NCBI GenBank assembly: GCA_020091685.1
Contig: CM034594.1
Coordinates: 39,595,594-39,659,593 of the forward strand
From: Lutjanus erythropterus
Taxonomy: Eukaryota; Chordata; Actinopteri; Lutjaniformes; Lutjanidae
Reading direction: 5' to 3'
DNA: 64,000 bases
Shown: piece after piece, positions 1 to 11,063 of the stretch
Position numbering within the stretch: the stretch's first letter is position 1
How the letters are laid out: each line of letters begins with the position of its first letter
Position numbers and translations under genes: made by a program
The notes under the pieces: generated by a model
Told to the model about the DNA's origin: nothing
Database searches by the model: none
What the model saw: the letters and a program-made list of their open reading frames with translations, nothing else

Positions 1-109
1 TTTTTAAAAAGGAAAAGGCTGGAGAAATAAGAGAGAAATGTAAGAGAAATAATAAAGATAAGAAAATCAGTCATTTGCCTGTAAATTAATTTTGTGTTGT
101 ACATGATTC

Positions 110-166
110 GAATCGTGATTCGAATTGTATCGTGAACCCTGAATCGTGATTCGAATTGTATCGTGA
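110..166. repeat. Short tandem repeat, two units of a 31-bp period
   Basis: A 26-bp block (gaatcgtgattcgaattgta followed by tcgtga) occurs at 110-135 and again unchanged at 141-166. It lies in AT-rich DNA and looks like the edge of a dispersed fish repeat. No coding capacity is seen. Confidence 0.7.
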
Positions 167-1063
167 GTTGAGTGAATCGTGGCATGCCTACTCAGTAGCT
201 ACCTTTATGAAATGTTTGAATTATGTGCAACATTTGAATGTTTGTTGCTTAAGAATTAAAAAAAAAAAAAAAAAGACTTATGAATGAGAAAAGTCATTGC
301 CAGCATGTCCTAATTGATCTAGATTTTTAAATGCTTAAACAGTCTCTACTCCAAATTTCTTATCAACTCATTTCTAAATTTACAGGTTTCCACACACAAG
401 TACTCAGTTTCACTGAGAACTACTACTAGCATTCAAACTATTATTACCAGAAGTATTGTCAGTAGTTCCTTTGATGATAAACAAGACGCACCTCATTGAA
501 AAATAACTAATTTCAGTAAATTTATTAAAATGTTAAAAGTACAACAAAACATATGAGCATGAAAATGAAACATTTTGAACATTGGTGCATTGTGTGGAGT
601 CCATTGAAAATGTATATAAATAATCAGTTTAGGCTTCATGATTATAGCCTGTTGTCCTGCCAAAAAAAAACAAAAAAAAAAACAAAATGAACAAGGGAAT
701 AAATAGCAGATATTTTGATGTTCTTTGTGTCTTCAGCCTTAGACCTGCAAAGCATGTCAGGAAAAACTCCCTAAAAAACCCTTATTAGGGGGGAAAAAAG
801 GAAGAAACTTTCAGGTAGGCCGGGTCTTTGCTGGATCCCCTACCAGGACAGCTGGCCGTTCAGGACTCTGACTCTCTCAATGCAGCGTTAGCTGTAGACA
901 AGAAAAAATGTAATGTTATAATGGGGCAAACAAAAAACATGACGCACATCATCACAAACAGACCTGGAAAACAAGTATTAACTCTGTTCAAAACCAAGCC
1001 TATATAGGATACTTACAGACAGTCTGGGTCCATCTGAAGATTGGCAATGAATGTTGAGTAAAA
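167..1063. other. AT-rich non-coding stretch, no gene seen
   Basis: Contains an A-run near 258-275 and A-rich tracts near 661-685. No open frame with coding character, RNA gene or clear transposon end was recognised. Confidence 0.5.
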
Positions 1064-1600
1064 ATCATATAGCTGCATTGCCTTTTCCTGTCGAGAAGAG
1101 GAGACCTTAACGCCATGTCTGGAAAACAACAGTGCAGTCATGCTGTAACAGTTTAGTGTTCGTGATTGACAGAAAAACAGTCACATACCAGGTACAGGTC
1201 AGGCAGTTGTCAGGTGTATTTGTCATAGCCTCTCAGTGTGGCTTAGCTGTGCAAAGCACAGTCAAGTGTTGCTGTTGGCACGGCACTGCTTCGTTGACGT
1301 GTGTCCAGCTTCACATTTGGTCAAGACATATAGCTGCACTACCTGTTCCTGTCCCTCTGTCCATGTGGCTCTGGTTCTGTGATGAGAGGAGAGGAAACTA
1401 AGACTGATGATGTAGACGGCCAACACAAACAGGCCACAGTTATTTGTTGTCTGGAAAACAGTTTTCAGAGTGATGGTGTAACACTACAGTGACAAACGCA
1501 GTCACATACGAGGCACAGGTCAGGCAGTTGTCAGGTGTATTTGTCATAGCCTCTCAGTGTGGCTTAGCTGTGCAAAGCACATTCAAATGTTGCTGGAGTC
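1064..1600. repeat. Imperfect tandem duplication, about 260-320 bp per unit
   Basis: Unit 1 (about 1064-1320) and unit 2 (about 1323-1600) share the same succession of blocks: a catatagctgca..cctgtc block (1067-1091 and 1326-1352), a gtctggaaaaca block, and a nearly identical block of about 95 bp starting cagtcacatac (1178-1273 and 1499-1594), 321 bp apart. The copies differ by substitutions and small indels. The apparent reading frame at 1132-1401 lies inside this repeat and is not a gene. Confidence 0.75.
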
Positions 1601-2639
1601 CTCCTTGATTTCTGTTTGTTGTTCATGAAACACACAAACACAAAAAAGGATATGACAGTTGTCATATACCATAACAGTCTGGTTTTGCACATATACATCA
1701 CAGAAATCTCTCTTCAACAGTTGAGTGTCAAAACAGATGGAACAGTGACTGAACCTTTAAATGTTTTCACATTATAACTATTGCTCATACTAATGGTATG
1801 CATAATCTATGATCTGTAAAGTTGACTTACATCATGTTTGACTCCAGCTCAAGATGACTGATGTTGCTTTTTGCTTCACTGTGTGTCCATAAAAGTTATT
1901 GGCAGCATTCAAAGAATCTAAGAAAACAAACATAGTTCCACACCAGGTCCAGGTCGTGCTCAAAGTCAAATGGTGAAGCAGTGGCCTCTTGGTATGCCGA
2001 CTCCCACTCCCAGGTACATGGATGCTTTAGGTTAACGGTGAGGACAGCAGTGACGGGTTGCTGGACTCTATCTCCTCATGCACTGTGCTTCAAAGCAGTT
2101 TGTTATCTGTAAAACACTGCTGCACACAGAAAAAAAGCTCAGACATTAGCAAGGGCAATGATTGTTCTCTTACCCTCAACCTTTCACTTACCATGTCCTG
2201 GGGTGGTCCTCAGTGCTTGGCATAAAATTTGGAGAATTCTATTGTTTTTGTGTTTTTATATTTATTTATTTCAATGAAAATTTAGATTTATTGTTTTCTG
2301 TTTTGGGAGATCGTCCCTCCATCCCTCCGTCCCTCCCAGCCAATGAAAGGCTGGTGCAGTCAGTGGAGATTTTATAGCCTGACTGCAAAGGATGACCCCC
2401 CTCCCTTCTTTTAATGTACCCCCTACTTCTATCATCATGATTATTAGTATTTTTAGAATTAAGTTTTAATATTTTTTTTTAGGGATTTTGACTATTTTTT
2501 TGTGACTTTTGGGCATTTATGACCATTATGAAATGCAACAATTTAGTAATGTTCTGTTTTACAGACTTTACTAAGTTTGCAGCACACCCGAGTGGAGACG
2601 GTGCTGTGGACGAGAGATGAAAATCGGGTCTAACAGAGT
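1601..2639. other. Non-coding, no feature recognised
   Basis: AT-rich sequence with a pyrimidine-rich tract near 2310-2340. The reading frame at 2162-2377 has no recognisable domain and atypical composition. Confidence 0.4.
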
Positions 2640-3226
2640 GTTCTTTTCTGTGGTTGGAGCGGTTAAGAGTTGCTAGTAACCTCTAGACTCGAACAGCTCC
2701 AGTATTGGCTTGTGTGCTCGGGACAACAAATCTTCATTGAAATCTCCGCAGACTAAGATGGGATGTTGATCCATGATTTCCAGTGTGTCCAAGAGACTTT
2801 GCAGGATTGATAAGAATGAGCGGACGCTGTAGCCTGGAGGCCTGTACACAACAGCAATCAGCGCATTGATTGGGGCCTCAAGCTTGACAACGATGAACTG
2901 TCATGTTTTTAATGTACCTTTTTTCACAGGCTCTGATATGTTTTTTCACAGATTGCAACGCCACCGTCTTTGCTGGCCATGTCGGGGTAGTTTGTGTACG
3001 AAACACTTCTGTTGCATTTAAACATGCTGTAGCCTTCTACATGGAGACTTTCTGAAACGAAGGAGCCTCGTAGTTGAGTTTCACTCAGACATAAGATGTC
3101 TGCCAGGTGAAGTTCATGGTTACTTTTGATATCATTAACATGACATGGCAGTCCCACGACGTTGTGATGGATAATGGTAAAAGTGTCTGGCCTGTTCAAC
3201 GTTGCTGTGACATGAAGTAGAGGCAT
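2640..3226 (-). pseudogene. EEP (APE-like) endonuclease domain of the Helentron, broken
   Basis: The frame at 2924-3226 contains IIHHNVVGL near its start, ADILCLSETQL in the middle and DGGVAIC near its end, the usual block order of EEP nucleases. After a frame slip near 2900-2925 the domain continues with AVVYRPPGY and the hallmark GDFNEDLL at 2724-2747, where Asp and Asn are the conserved catalytic-site residues. Such domains also occur in LINEs. Here the position directly after a Pif1 helicase on the same strand argues for a Helentron. Confidence 0.75.
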
Positions 3227-3235
3227 GACGTGTTC

Positions 3236-4264
3236 TTAAACTTCTGTCATGTCAGCGAGAGCAGCGTTAATTTCAGGATTGGCATATATTTTGTCTTCAT
3301 CCATGTCTAGCACATATAGTCCACTGAGAGAGGTCACTCTGCTGAGAGCTACATAGGCCATGCCATGTTCAAAGATGCGTTTTAGCGATACTGCTGCTGA
3401 GAAAATGGTCATTCCTTGAGTTTTGTGTGAAGTTACAGTGAAGGCTAGCTTTATGGGAAACTGTCTTGACATCTTTTTTGTAGGCATCCGCATCAATTGT
3501 TACGATGTTGGTGTGAAAACGGGCCAGCGATTCAGAGTTGTGTGCGTCAACCTCTTTATTTGTAGCAAAAACATACAGTATGTCTTTGGGACAGTTTGCC
3601 GGATCAGTGATAGTAATGCTGTGTCTTCATCTGACAATGGCTCTGACTTTTCTTTCACATGGATTCGGTTCAGCATCTCAGCGAAGTTGACGTCGTCTCT
3701 CTGACGCATAATTTCTGTCAGTGTGATCATCTGAAAACTGTCACGCCAGAGATGGAGCCGCATCGGGTCGTAGACACCGAGGTTTCGACTGTCTGACTGG
3801 TGGGAGCTGATAGAAATCTCCGACAATGAGTACAGACATTCCACCGAAAGGTCTGGAACTTCCTTTGATTTGTTTCAGTCTTGCATCCATGTATGCAAAG
3901 AGGGACTTGAGACCTTGGATATTTCTTCAATGATTAGTATTTCTGCATTTGAAAGCTCTGCCCTGACATCATCTAGGTTATTGCCAAGACCTTGGAACGG
4001 AGGCTTTAGACTTCTGGGTAGCTTGAGGAGACAATGCAGTGTTGTGCCTGAAATGTTAAACGCTGCAGTTCCAGTAAAGGCAGTTAACAGAATGGTAGGT
4101 TTTGAGATGTCTGCTTCGTCTGCATTTCGCGGAAGTCTGCTCAGTATGCATCCACGCCTCTGCGCCTCTTCGCACATGGGAGCGAATGGGGCGGCCGGTT
4201 GCACTTGTTGCCCTTTCAGACCCCGCTCAGACCAAACTGTTTGTCCGTTTGCTTCGGCAGTCAC
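3236..4264 (-). pseudogene. Pif1-like helicase domain of the Helentron, broken
   Basis: Pif1 helicases unwind DNA; in Helentrons this domain acts with Rep during rolling-circle transposition. Visible motifs in minus-strand order: TAFTGTAAFNISGTTLH (motif Ia region) and a Walker B-like ILIIEEIS in the piece 3875-4264; the Pif1 signature VGDFYQLPP at about 3800-3845; SHKTQGMT at 3407-3430; and [15 protein letters not shown] at about 3310-3355. The usual DE of Walker B reads EE. The pieces lie in different frames: a slip falls between 3875 and 3845, and stops separate 3500-3844 from 3236-3496. Walker A (GxGKS) is missing. The 5' part near 4200-4264 looks unrelated to the helicase. Confidence 0.8.
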
Positions 4265-5675
4265 ACCTCTGCAACTGGCACGGCTTTTCCTAAAAAATCA
4301 TGTAAAATTTGTGTATGTGGAGCGAACAATGTGGCCGTAGCAGTGAGTTGAAGAGAATTTCTGGATGATTCTAGCGATGACATCACCCACTCTAGCTCTA
4401 ACGACCGCACGCAATACACACCCATTATAAAGTCTGAGAAGAGATGAAAATTTCATGTTTTTTAAACTGCTGCTGTGGAAAAACTAAAAGAGATATTGAA
4501 AATCTGAATTAGTGACCGAAAGTCCACGTGATTGTAAGCATTTGAGAGTTGGAATGGAGTTTCTATGTGAATGTATGAATTCATGGCAACAGGGTGAAGT
4601 CGAGTGAGTTTGAAGGATTTTCTCATTGACTTCCATTATAACCAAGTTTCAGAAAACAATGAATAATTTTTAAAGTTTGAATGGGATTAAAAAGTTGAAA
4701 CAAACCTAGAAAGTCAGGAAAATGTTGAATATTTTCCAGTTTGAATGGAGTTTCTAGCTTAAAGTATGAGTCACTAGTTACCGTTTGAAAAAAGGTGAAA
4801 TTTTGAGATTTTTGAAGATTCCGTAATTCATTTTCAATGGGAAAGCTGTTCGGGAAAAAAATGGAATATCTGGGAAAGTATGAATGTTACGGCTTAGAAA
4901 AGTCATACGGCTCTGGTAAAAATTCAGATGAATGTTGTGACTTGAAATGGTTTGAATCGGTTGAAGCATGCTGAAGTTACGTGATGATGAAAACGCAGCG
5001 GATAAATAATAAAAATAAAGAATTTTGGTAGTAGAAGAACAAAAGAAAATACCGAAATGACAGATCTGATATTTTGTCAGTAATATGCTAATATCACTGC
5101 ACTTTATGCTGTGCAAAAATGATAATAATACAATGACACCCGTTACTCTATGAGACTTCTCATTAAATTACAGACAACAGTAGATTTCAGAGCTGTAAAT
5201 ATAACTTTGTGCTCGATTAGGATTATTTATATCACTCAGACCATGTAGGAATATGACAAATTTTCTAAATACATACCTTCATTAATTCTCTCTGGCTCCT
5301 TTGGTGAGCTTCACATCACTCTTCTTCATCCTGCAACGAAGCTGCTGCTCTGATCACCCACCTGGCACCTCTCTCTCACCACTGTTGGTGTATATCACCA
5401 CGCAAAGCTGCTGCTAAACTGTGAACACGAAGATGAGCAAATAACATTTATATTTGTTATATTACATGAAAGCTATGACCTATAGACACTAATAATGAAA
5501 AACTAATTCTAACATGATCTAGATGATGCAAGTGTGAAAGACGTCATTTGTCACATGACAGCCACCTTACACTTGGAAAGGGAGAAGCTGTGTTGGGGGA
5601 AGTTCACATGTTTGCAAACTGTATTTTGAGCGCTAGATGTCACTAAAAGTTCACACTGTTCCTTTGACTGCTTAA
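4265..5675. repeat. AT-rich repeat-derived stretch, no gene
   Basis: A motif close to tttgaatggagtttctagct recurs (about 4546-4570 and 4738-4760) with related spacers such as tttctcattgacttccatta, suggesting a degraded dispersed repeat, possibly the non-coding tail of the Helentron. From about 5000 to 5675 no feature was recognised. The minus-strand frame at 4778-5116 looks spurious. Confidence 0.4.
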
Positions 5676-5780
5676 TTGTTTAACATGTTATTGTGTGTTT
5701 ATTATTTGATTAAATTAATGCTGCATTGTTTTATAAATCCATTTGTGTGTGTCCATGTGTTTTTGTTCTGTTGTTTCAGA

Positions 5781-6146
5781 ATGCCTCAACCAAACAAAAG
5801 AGCAAGAACTGAACCTGCACTGCAGACTGCTGCAAAAAAATTGAAGATACTATCCGTCATCATAACACAGAGGGTCCAACACTGGAATGTCACTGCTAAC
5901 GAGGCCAAGCCCCACAGTGTTCATGTTAATACTGTAGCAGCGGCTTGTGACGGCAACACACCATACAAATTTGTGTTGTACAAAGAGCTCGCTTCTGAAG
6001 TAGAAGTGGGCAAAACATATATTTTCAAAAATTATGCAGTCTCTAAATTTGGTGAGCACACTTTGCTGTGCACCAGAGACACAAAGCTATACATGTGTGC
6101 CAGACTGGTCTCACTTACAGTTCGTACTTATACCTACGAAAATTAA
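5781..6146 (+). CDS. Unidentified exon-like reading frame A
   Basis: A strong 3' splice acceptor (pyrimidine-rich, ending tttcag) sits at about 5762-5780, directly before ATG CCT CAA at 5781. The frame runs to a stop at 6146. The peptide begins basic (MPQPNKRARTEP) and continues with beta-rich sequence such as YKFVLYKEL and KTYIFKNYAVSKFG. That pattern could suit an OB-fold, but no family is recognised. The last ~15 residues come from the fold-back element that starts near 6131, so the real exon probably ends or is interrupted before it. The upstream in-frame part (5676-5780) is hydrophobic intronic sequence. It could be an exon of a decayed host gene or of a transposon. Confidence 0.35.
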   Translation: MPQPNKRARTEPALQTAAKKLKILSVIITQRVQHWNVTANEAKPHSVHVNTVAAACDGNTPYKFVLYKELASEVEVGKTYIFKNYAVSKFGEHTLLCTRDTKLYMCARLVSLTVRTYTYEN

Positions 6147-6329
6147 TGCACAAAAATTCGTCTTATCCCACGTAATCGTGAGTGAGAAGACCGTGGTCAT
6201 GTGACTTATTTGCTGAAATTTAACACCTAGGAATTGTTCATCATTTTTCCCCTACTTTCCTAAGCACCTGATTCTCTCAAAATGTAAATGAAAATTTTAC
6301 GAATTGTAGTGCATTAATTTTCGTAGGTA
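6131..6329. mobile_element. Fold-back MITE with perfect 21-bp terminal inverted repeats
   Basis: The 21 bases at 6131-6151 (tacctacgaaaattaatgca plus c) are repeated as an exact reverse complement at 6309-6329, enclosing about 157 bp of AT-rich non-coding DNA. This is a miniature inverted-repeat element or its core. The superfamily could not be assigned and no clear target duplication was found. Confidence 0.65.
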
Positions 6330-6404
6330 GGCAGGTTCTCCTGCTTCTTCCTATAGTCGAAAGACATGCAGGTTAATAATGTTAATTGGTGACTCTACAT
6401 TAGG

Positions 6405-6547
6405 TGTGCCATCCCTGAGATGAGCTGGGTGCACCCTGCCTGTTGCCCAATGTTAGTTGGGATAGGCTGCAGCCCTCTGCGACCTTTAAAGGATATGCAG
6501 TGACAGATAATTAATGAATGAATGAATGAATGAATGAATGAATGAAT
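6405..6547 (+). repeat. Dispersed fish repeat tail with (GAAT)n microsatellite
   Basis: The block ctgggtgcaccctgcctgtt .. gttgggataggctgcagccc .. ggatatgcagtgacagataa followed by (gaat)n at about 6512-6547 matches, from general knowledge, the 3' tail of repeats common in teleost genomes (cgcctctcgcccaatg .. ggataggctccagc .. gataagcgg, ending in GAATGAATG). The exact family was not determined. Confidence 0.5.
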
Positions 6548-6624
6548 ATATGTTTCTACTAATAACGCAAGGTCTGTGAAGTTTTGATAAAAATGGCTTT
6601 ATGGTCAAATGCTTTTATTAAATT

Positions 6625-6765
6625 ACTTTTTTTTAGCCTTTATTTGATAGTGAGAGCTGAAGATGAGAACAAATGTGCCACAGGTGAATTAGTGGCCATT
6701 GCAGAGGACTGTCAGTACACGGGGCGCACACTCTACCAACTGAGCTAAAGGGGCACCCCGATGGT
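6625..6765 (-). mobile_element. tRNA-derived SINE
   Basis: On the minus strand the element starts ggggtgcccctttagctcag, which carries a tRNA A-box-like tagctcagttggtagag, and ends in aataaaggctaaaaaaaa near 6627. This is the arrangement of a tRNA-derived SINE with internal RNA polymerase III promoter and A-rich tail. The B box is degraded. It is too divergent to be a functional tRNA. Confidence 0.6.
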
Positions 6766-6991
6766 TGTATAATTCTGATAAAATTTCGATTTTGCCTAAA
6801 CATCTTTTTTTCATACTCCTCCTGAGCCCTTCATTTGATTCTCAATAAACCAAATCTCTATCATCTATGGACCACTGTTTATTACAGTTGCTATGCCAAT
6901 ATTTTTTACTAGATCAGGTGCATGATACAGTGTTATCAGCACAAGTTGTTTTATAGTTCATCCATTTTGATTATGTTCCTAATTTGTTGGC

Positions 6992-7373
6992 AGATTCACA
7001 AGTTCAAGGTAGCAGGAAGGCACCCTTTGTTTTTATTTGGCCACCCAGAAAATGAGCACATTATTTCCTGCGATTGCCTCAGTGGCCTGGAGGTAGTGAC
7101 AGAGCAGGAAAGGGAGACGGTCAAGGCCATCCAAAGCCTCATAGATGTAAAGCTGATAAATCTTTTACAAACTACAAACAAAAGGAAAACAGAAAAGAAC
7201 ACAGTAGCTACCTGCCAGGACGAGCTTCACAACAAAACTACAGAAGAGTCAGCACTCCTATACCTAGTGAAACTAATACAATGCACAAACAACCTAACAA
7301 GTGTGTGTTGGCTTCAGTCAGTTATTGAAACTGTACCCTGGCCCAGTCCCTTCCAACGAGTACCTCATTCATA
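6992..7373 (+). CDS. Unidentified exon-like reading frame B
   Basis: An acceptor-like tttgttggcag ends at about 6991 and is followed by an open frame reading IHKFKVAGRHPLFLFGHPEN and on to a stop at 7371-7373. The segment is hydrophilic and rich in K, E and T in its middle. No domain was recognised. It may belong with reading frame A (5781) as part of one gene interrupted by the MITE and SINE between them, but a matching donor for A was not established. This is an exon-level guess only. Confidence 0.3.
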
Positions 7374-7379
7374 ATAATT

Positions 7380-7690
7380 TAAACACAAACACCAACGAGA
7401 GGCACATGAGGCGAACTGTCTATGAGGAAGGCAGCCGCCCTGACTAGCACGCTCACGGAACTTAAATCTCGTCGGCTTCCAGCTGCACTTCGGTGATTGG
7501 TGGAGGGCGATCAAGGTGCACCAATCAGCAAGCCGAACAACAGGAGGTAGCGCAGGTAACGCCCCTCGCAGCTGTAGGCCAATCACGGGCCGGAAGCTCA
7601 CACACTGCAACACAAACAGAACTACACGGCAAAGGGGGTTAAACACGGAGGGGGCGGTAATGGCGGGCCGTAACATCACGTTTTTTAAAT
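7380..7690. promoter_or_regulatory. CpG- and CCAAT-rich promoter-like patch
   Basis: In contrast to its AT-rich surroundings this stretch is GC- and CpG-rich (ctcgtcggc, cgggccgg, ggcggg). It has three CCAAT boxes: inverted attgg at 7496-7500 and direct ccaat at 7521-7525 and 7579-7583. The first two form an inverted pair. It could be a host or transposon promoter. No TATA box or transcript evidence can be given, and the frames across it do not look coding. Confidence 0.35.
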
Positions 7691-9194
7691 TTTTCATGTC
7701 GTCTTTCTTGTAGCCACAAGACATGGCCAGATTCTTGGGTGCCACATGAGTACCTGAGCTAATTGGAATGACCTGGATGAACTTGATCACTCAATCAGTT
7801 ATATGTTGATTTATTGGTTTCCCTACATTAGTTCTGCAAAAGTTGGACCAGTTATGGCCAGTTTCATTTAGTTTTTGTGTTTTTGTCTCTGTATATAGTT
7901 TTCTCTGCCAATGGTTAGAAGTCGGTAAGACTCAATTATACATTTGTATGTTTCAATAAAAAAAGCATAAATAATTCTTGTGTCCTGAGTTGTATCCTGT
8001 ACACAAAAAGAAAACTTGAAATAACCATGGTTTTATGTTCATTATTTAGGTTTTTAGGTAACATTTAGGGGGGAGGGGAAGTACTTTGAAGTTATTAAAA
8101 CTGTTACACTAATGCTGCAAATTGATTTGTTGTTGTCAAATAACATTTAGCTACAAATATTTCTTAAACATCATAAAATATAATTGTTGGTAGTGATGTT
8201 GCAAATGATGCATTCTAGGGTTACTGATTTCATCCTGAACAGTGGGACACTTCATGCAGGTTTGTACGTCAACTTTCATATCGGGTTCAACCTATATGAT
8301 AGATGTGTAAAAATGAAACTGCATATGGGGTTATTGTTACCATAATGTAATGCTATGTAACATACATAAGACCAGAAGACCATTCAGAATGATGACTTAA
8401 TGACTTAAGTTACTCCTAACATCAATGTGAAGTCATTTGTGATGTAAATTTTTTAATGGATTATAGCAACTTGAAATCAATGTTAGAATCTCAAACGGTT
8501 TCAGAATCTGGGAGAGCATGTCTGTTCCTAATTAGCTTAATCTGTAACCACTGGCGTAAAAGAGACTAGGTATGGGTGTTTAAGGATTTTTTTCAGACAG
8601 TTGTCTCTGCCATGAGAAAAAAATAATTCAAGAGTCTTTGTCTGTACATAAGCTAAACTATATTGTAGTTCCAAAGGCATAATCACATTTTGTGTCTGAA
8701 TTCATCACTCTTATCCATGGATAGCATGTTATTGTAATTTGGCACAGGCACACTTTTGTAATATTCTACGATACATCAGCAAAATGTGGCACTGTGACAG
8801 CAGAATCCTGAACATGTAATGCTCATCTGGAAGTTTTGGGGAGGTGCTTAAGTCTTTGCACTGCAATATTACTTAATGGAAGGGACACTTTGGGAACTAC
8901 AGAAAAGTTCATAGCATGGTCAATTAAAGATATATGAGTACACAGAGTATAATGTAGTGCTAATGCCACTCTGTATCAGAAACTTTAAGTATGATCATAT
9001 ACGACCATCTTGATGGCCAGGAAAAGGAAATGAAGTGGCTCAAAATGGCCATGTTAAGTCAATGGGAAAGTATTAGAGATTAAACATTATGCATTTTTAT
9101 GGGGATTACTTGGTCAAAGCTAGTCCAAATTGAAAAATAATACTGTGTATAAGAGCTACATCAATATTTTCAAAAGACTTGTCCACTAAATTCT
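7691..9194. other. Intergenic, no feature recognised
   Basis: AT-rich with no long coding frame. An aataaa at about 7955-7960 could serve as a polyadenylation signal for something upstream but cannot be tied to a gene. Confidence 0.4.
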
Positions 9195-11063
9195 TCATAT
9201 AATTAGATTTACAGATTTTGTGCAGCTTGCCCCTAAAACGGTCTTGACTTGGAGCAAGATGAAAATGAAACTTTGTCGCACAAAAACATTGAAGGCATCA
9301 TTTGAAAGGTCTCGACCTGGAGAGTAACATATTTCAGTATGAAAGTTGTGGGCAGTTCCTGCTCCTAAGGGCTGACCTTTGAACCTTGAAATTGAGCCAT
9401 TTTTGAAGGGGTGCAGGGCAGCAACAAAATGTGCTAGAGACATGTTATATCCTTTTTTGTTTTATCCTTCTTCCGGGGTAAGGTGAGGTTTGTGACATTA
9501 GGGTTTGGAAAACATCTATCCACTCATTTTTTTTTTTACATAAGAACCACATTCTTGACGTATATGTGAGTATTGTGAACGAAGACATATCATCACAACA
9601 TAACTATATACATCACGGAGTGCTATTTAAGCCACGATTTTAGCCGTTCTGTCTCCCCGACTGAACATAGGGTGTGTTCAATGGTAGAATGGTTCAGGCA
9701 ACGTTTCAAAACAGAACTGCCGGACCTCCTCATTCCATCTATTTTTGTTGTTATATAGTTTTACTGTGTTACAAATTTCATTAATATATATTGTGGCTTG
9801 ACAGAGAGACGGTGCGGCTGAGTGTTCGTGCTATCAGACGGAAGAATACCAGTCATTTGCAGTTAGAGGTAGCTACCAGTAATGTGTTTGGCTATTTAAC
9901 ACACCACAAGAGGAACTACTGCGCTGTTCTCGTAGTGATGGGTTTTATGTTGTGTTTCTAACATGTGCAGGATAACTGAACACAATTCAAAACATTTGGA
10001 GCATAGATTGGGCCAAAATGGGAAATTCACTGTCAGAAAAATAATGAGGTCTCCCTCAAAATTGTCTTTCTAGGGTCATACTCACAGATCAGACACTGGA
10101 TCCACAGTAGATTATTTTGCTTGCAACCAATTTACCTTGTGTAGTCTGGTTGTGTGCAAATTTCCATTTAACAACATGTTACAAATATGTCTATCTCTTA
10201 ATTAGATATTAATATATGACAAGTAAGGTTTTTATTAAAAAAGGAAGAGAGTTTGTGTCTATTCTAGGCAATATGAACAATACAACAAATTGTTTCAGAT
10301 TTAAGATTGAGCACTTGTCAAGGAAATCCAAACAAATTGTTTTGACATATCACACCTTGTTGCTTATACACACTACCCCCATGCACATGTATTTCATCAG
10401 AGGTCAGAGTGTGTCCTGCAGAGTCCACAGGGCAATTTCAGGTTTTATTGTGTTGCTCAATGGGACACCAGTCGTTGACATTTGTAAGTTTATTGCAAGA
10501 AAATAAAGCTTTGTGATTTACAAGATTTATTGGCCATTTCAAAATAAATTACAGCAATTTCAAAACATGTAACGAATTGGTACACAAATTTAAATTGGTA
10601 CAAAGTATAATTCATATGTAGTTCAAAATTATTCAAATACATTGTCAAAAAAATGACTTTTTCACACCAATATTTCAGCGCACATACAGCACCAACCTTG
10701 AGTTAGCTAATCAGCCAAAATCTGCTGGATTATTGAAGAGCAATGAATAATGGCAGTAAATTAAAAAAAAAAACCAGAAAAACATGAATGTTGTCACCCG
10801 TTATCATGTATGATGCAGGATTCCTACACATTCCTACAAGACTCAAATTTAAAGACTTCTTTTTGGATTTGTCCAACTGCAATTGACAAAAATAGCAAGA
10901 AGTTTGAATTGAATGAATAATTGAAGTGAATGAATGAACACAGAACGTGTGTTATTGTTTGCCCGTTTCACATTAAGTAGAGGTCAAATTAATGCTGAGT
11001 GTTTTCTGAATTAGTACGTGTGTGTTTATGAGTCAAAGGAAATCATTAATAATCTTGTAGAAG
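9195..11063. other. Intergenic, possible old repeat near 9220-9440
   Basis: The segment 9220-9440 has the look of a dispersed repeat (balanced composition, no coding logic), but no end structure was found. The plus-strand frame at 10216-10506 has no recognisable domain and is probably chance. Confidence 0.35.

Larger units (their letters stand above)
2640..4264 (-). mobile_element. Helentron (Helitron-type) remnant: Pif1 helicase plus EEP endonuclease domain
   Basis: Read on the minus strand, a Pif1-family helicase (about 4150 to 3236) is followed directly by an endonuclease/exonuclease/phosphatase (EEP) domain (3226 to about 2640). Helicase followed by a C-terminal EEP endonuclease is the established Helentron architecture, as opposed to canonical Helitrons, which lack the endonuclease. 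The rolling-circle Rep domain expected upstream and the helicase Walker A segment are not seen, so the copy is 5'-truncated near 4150-4264. Stops and frame slips break it into at least four pieces. It is probably non-functional. Confidence 0.8.

Noticed and set aside
3423..4340. Plus-strand frames of 60-156 codons over the Helentron
   Set aside because: Antisense shadows of the minus-strand Pif1 helicase.
6727..6762. Possible tRNA gene on the minus strand
   Set aside because: Only the A-box part fits; no full cloverleaf and an A-rich tail follow, so it is a SINE.
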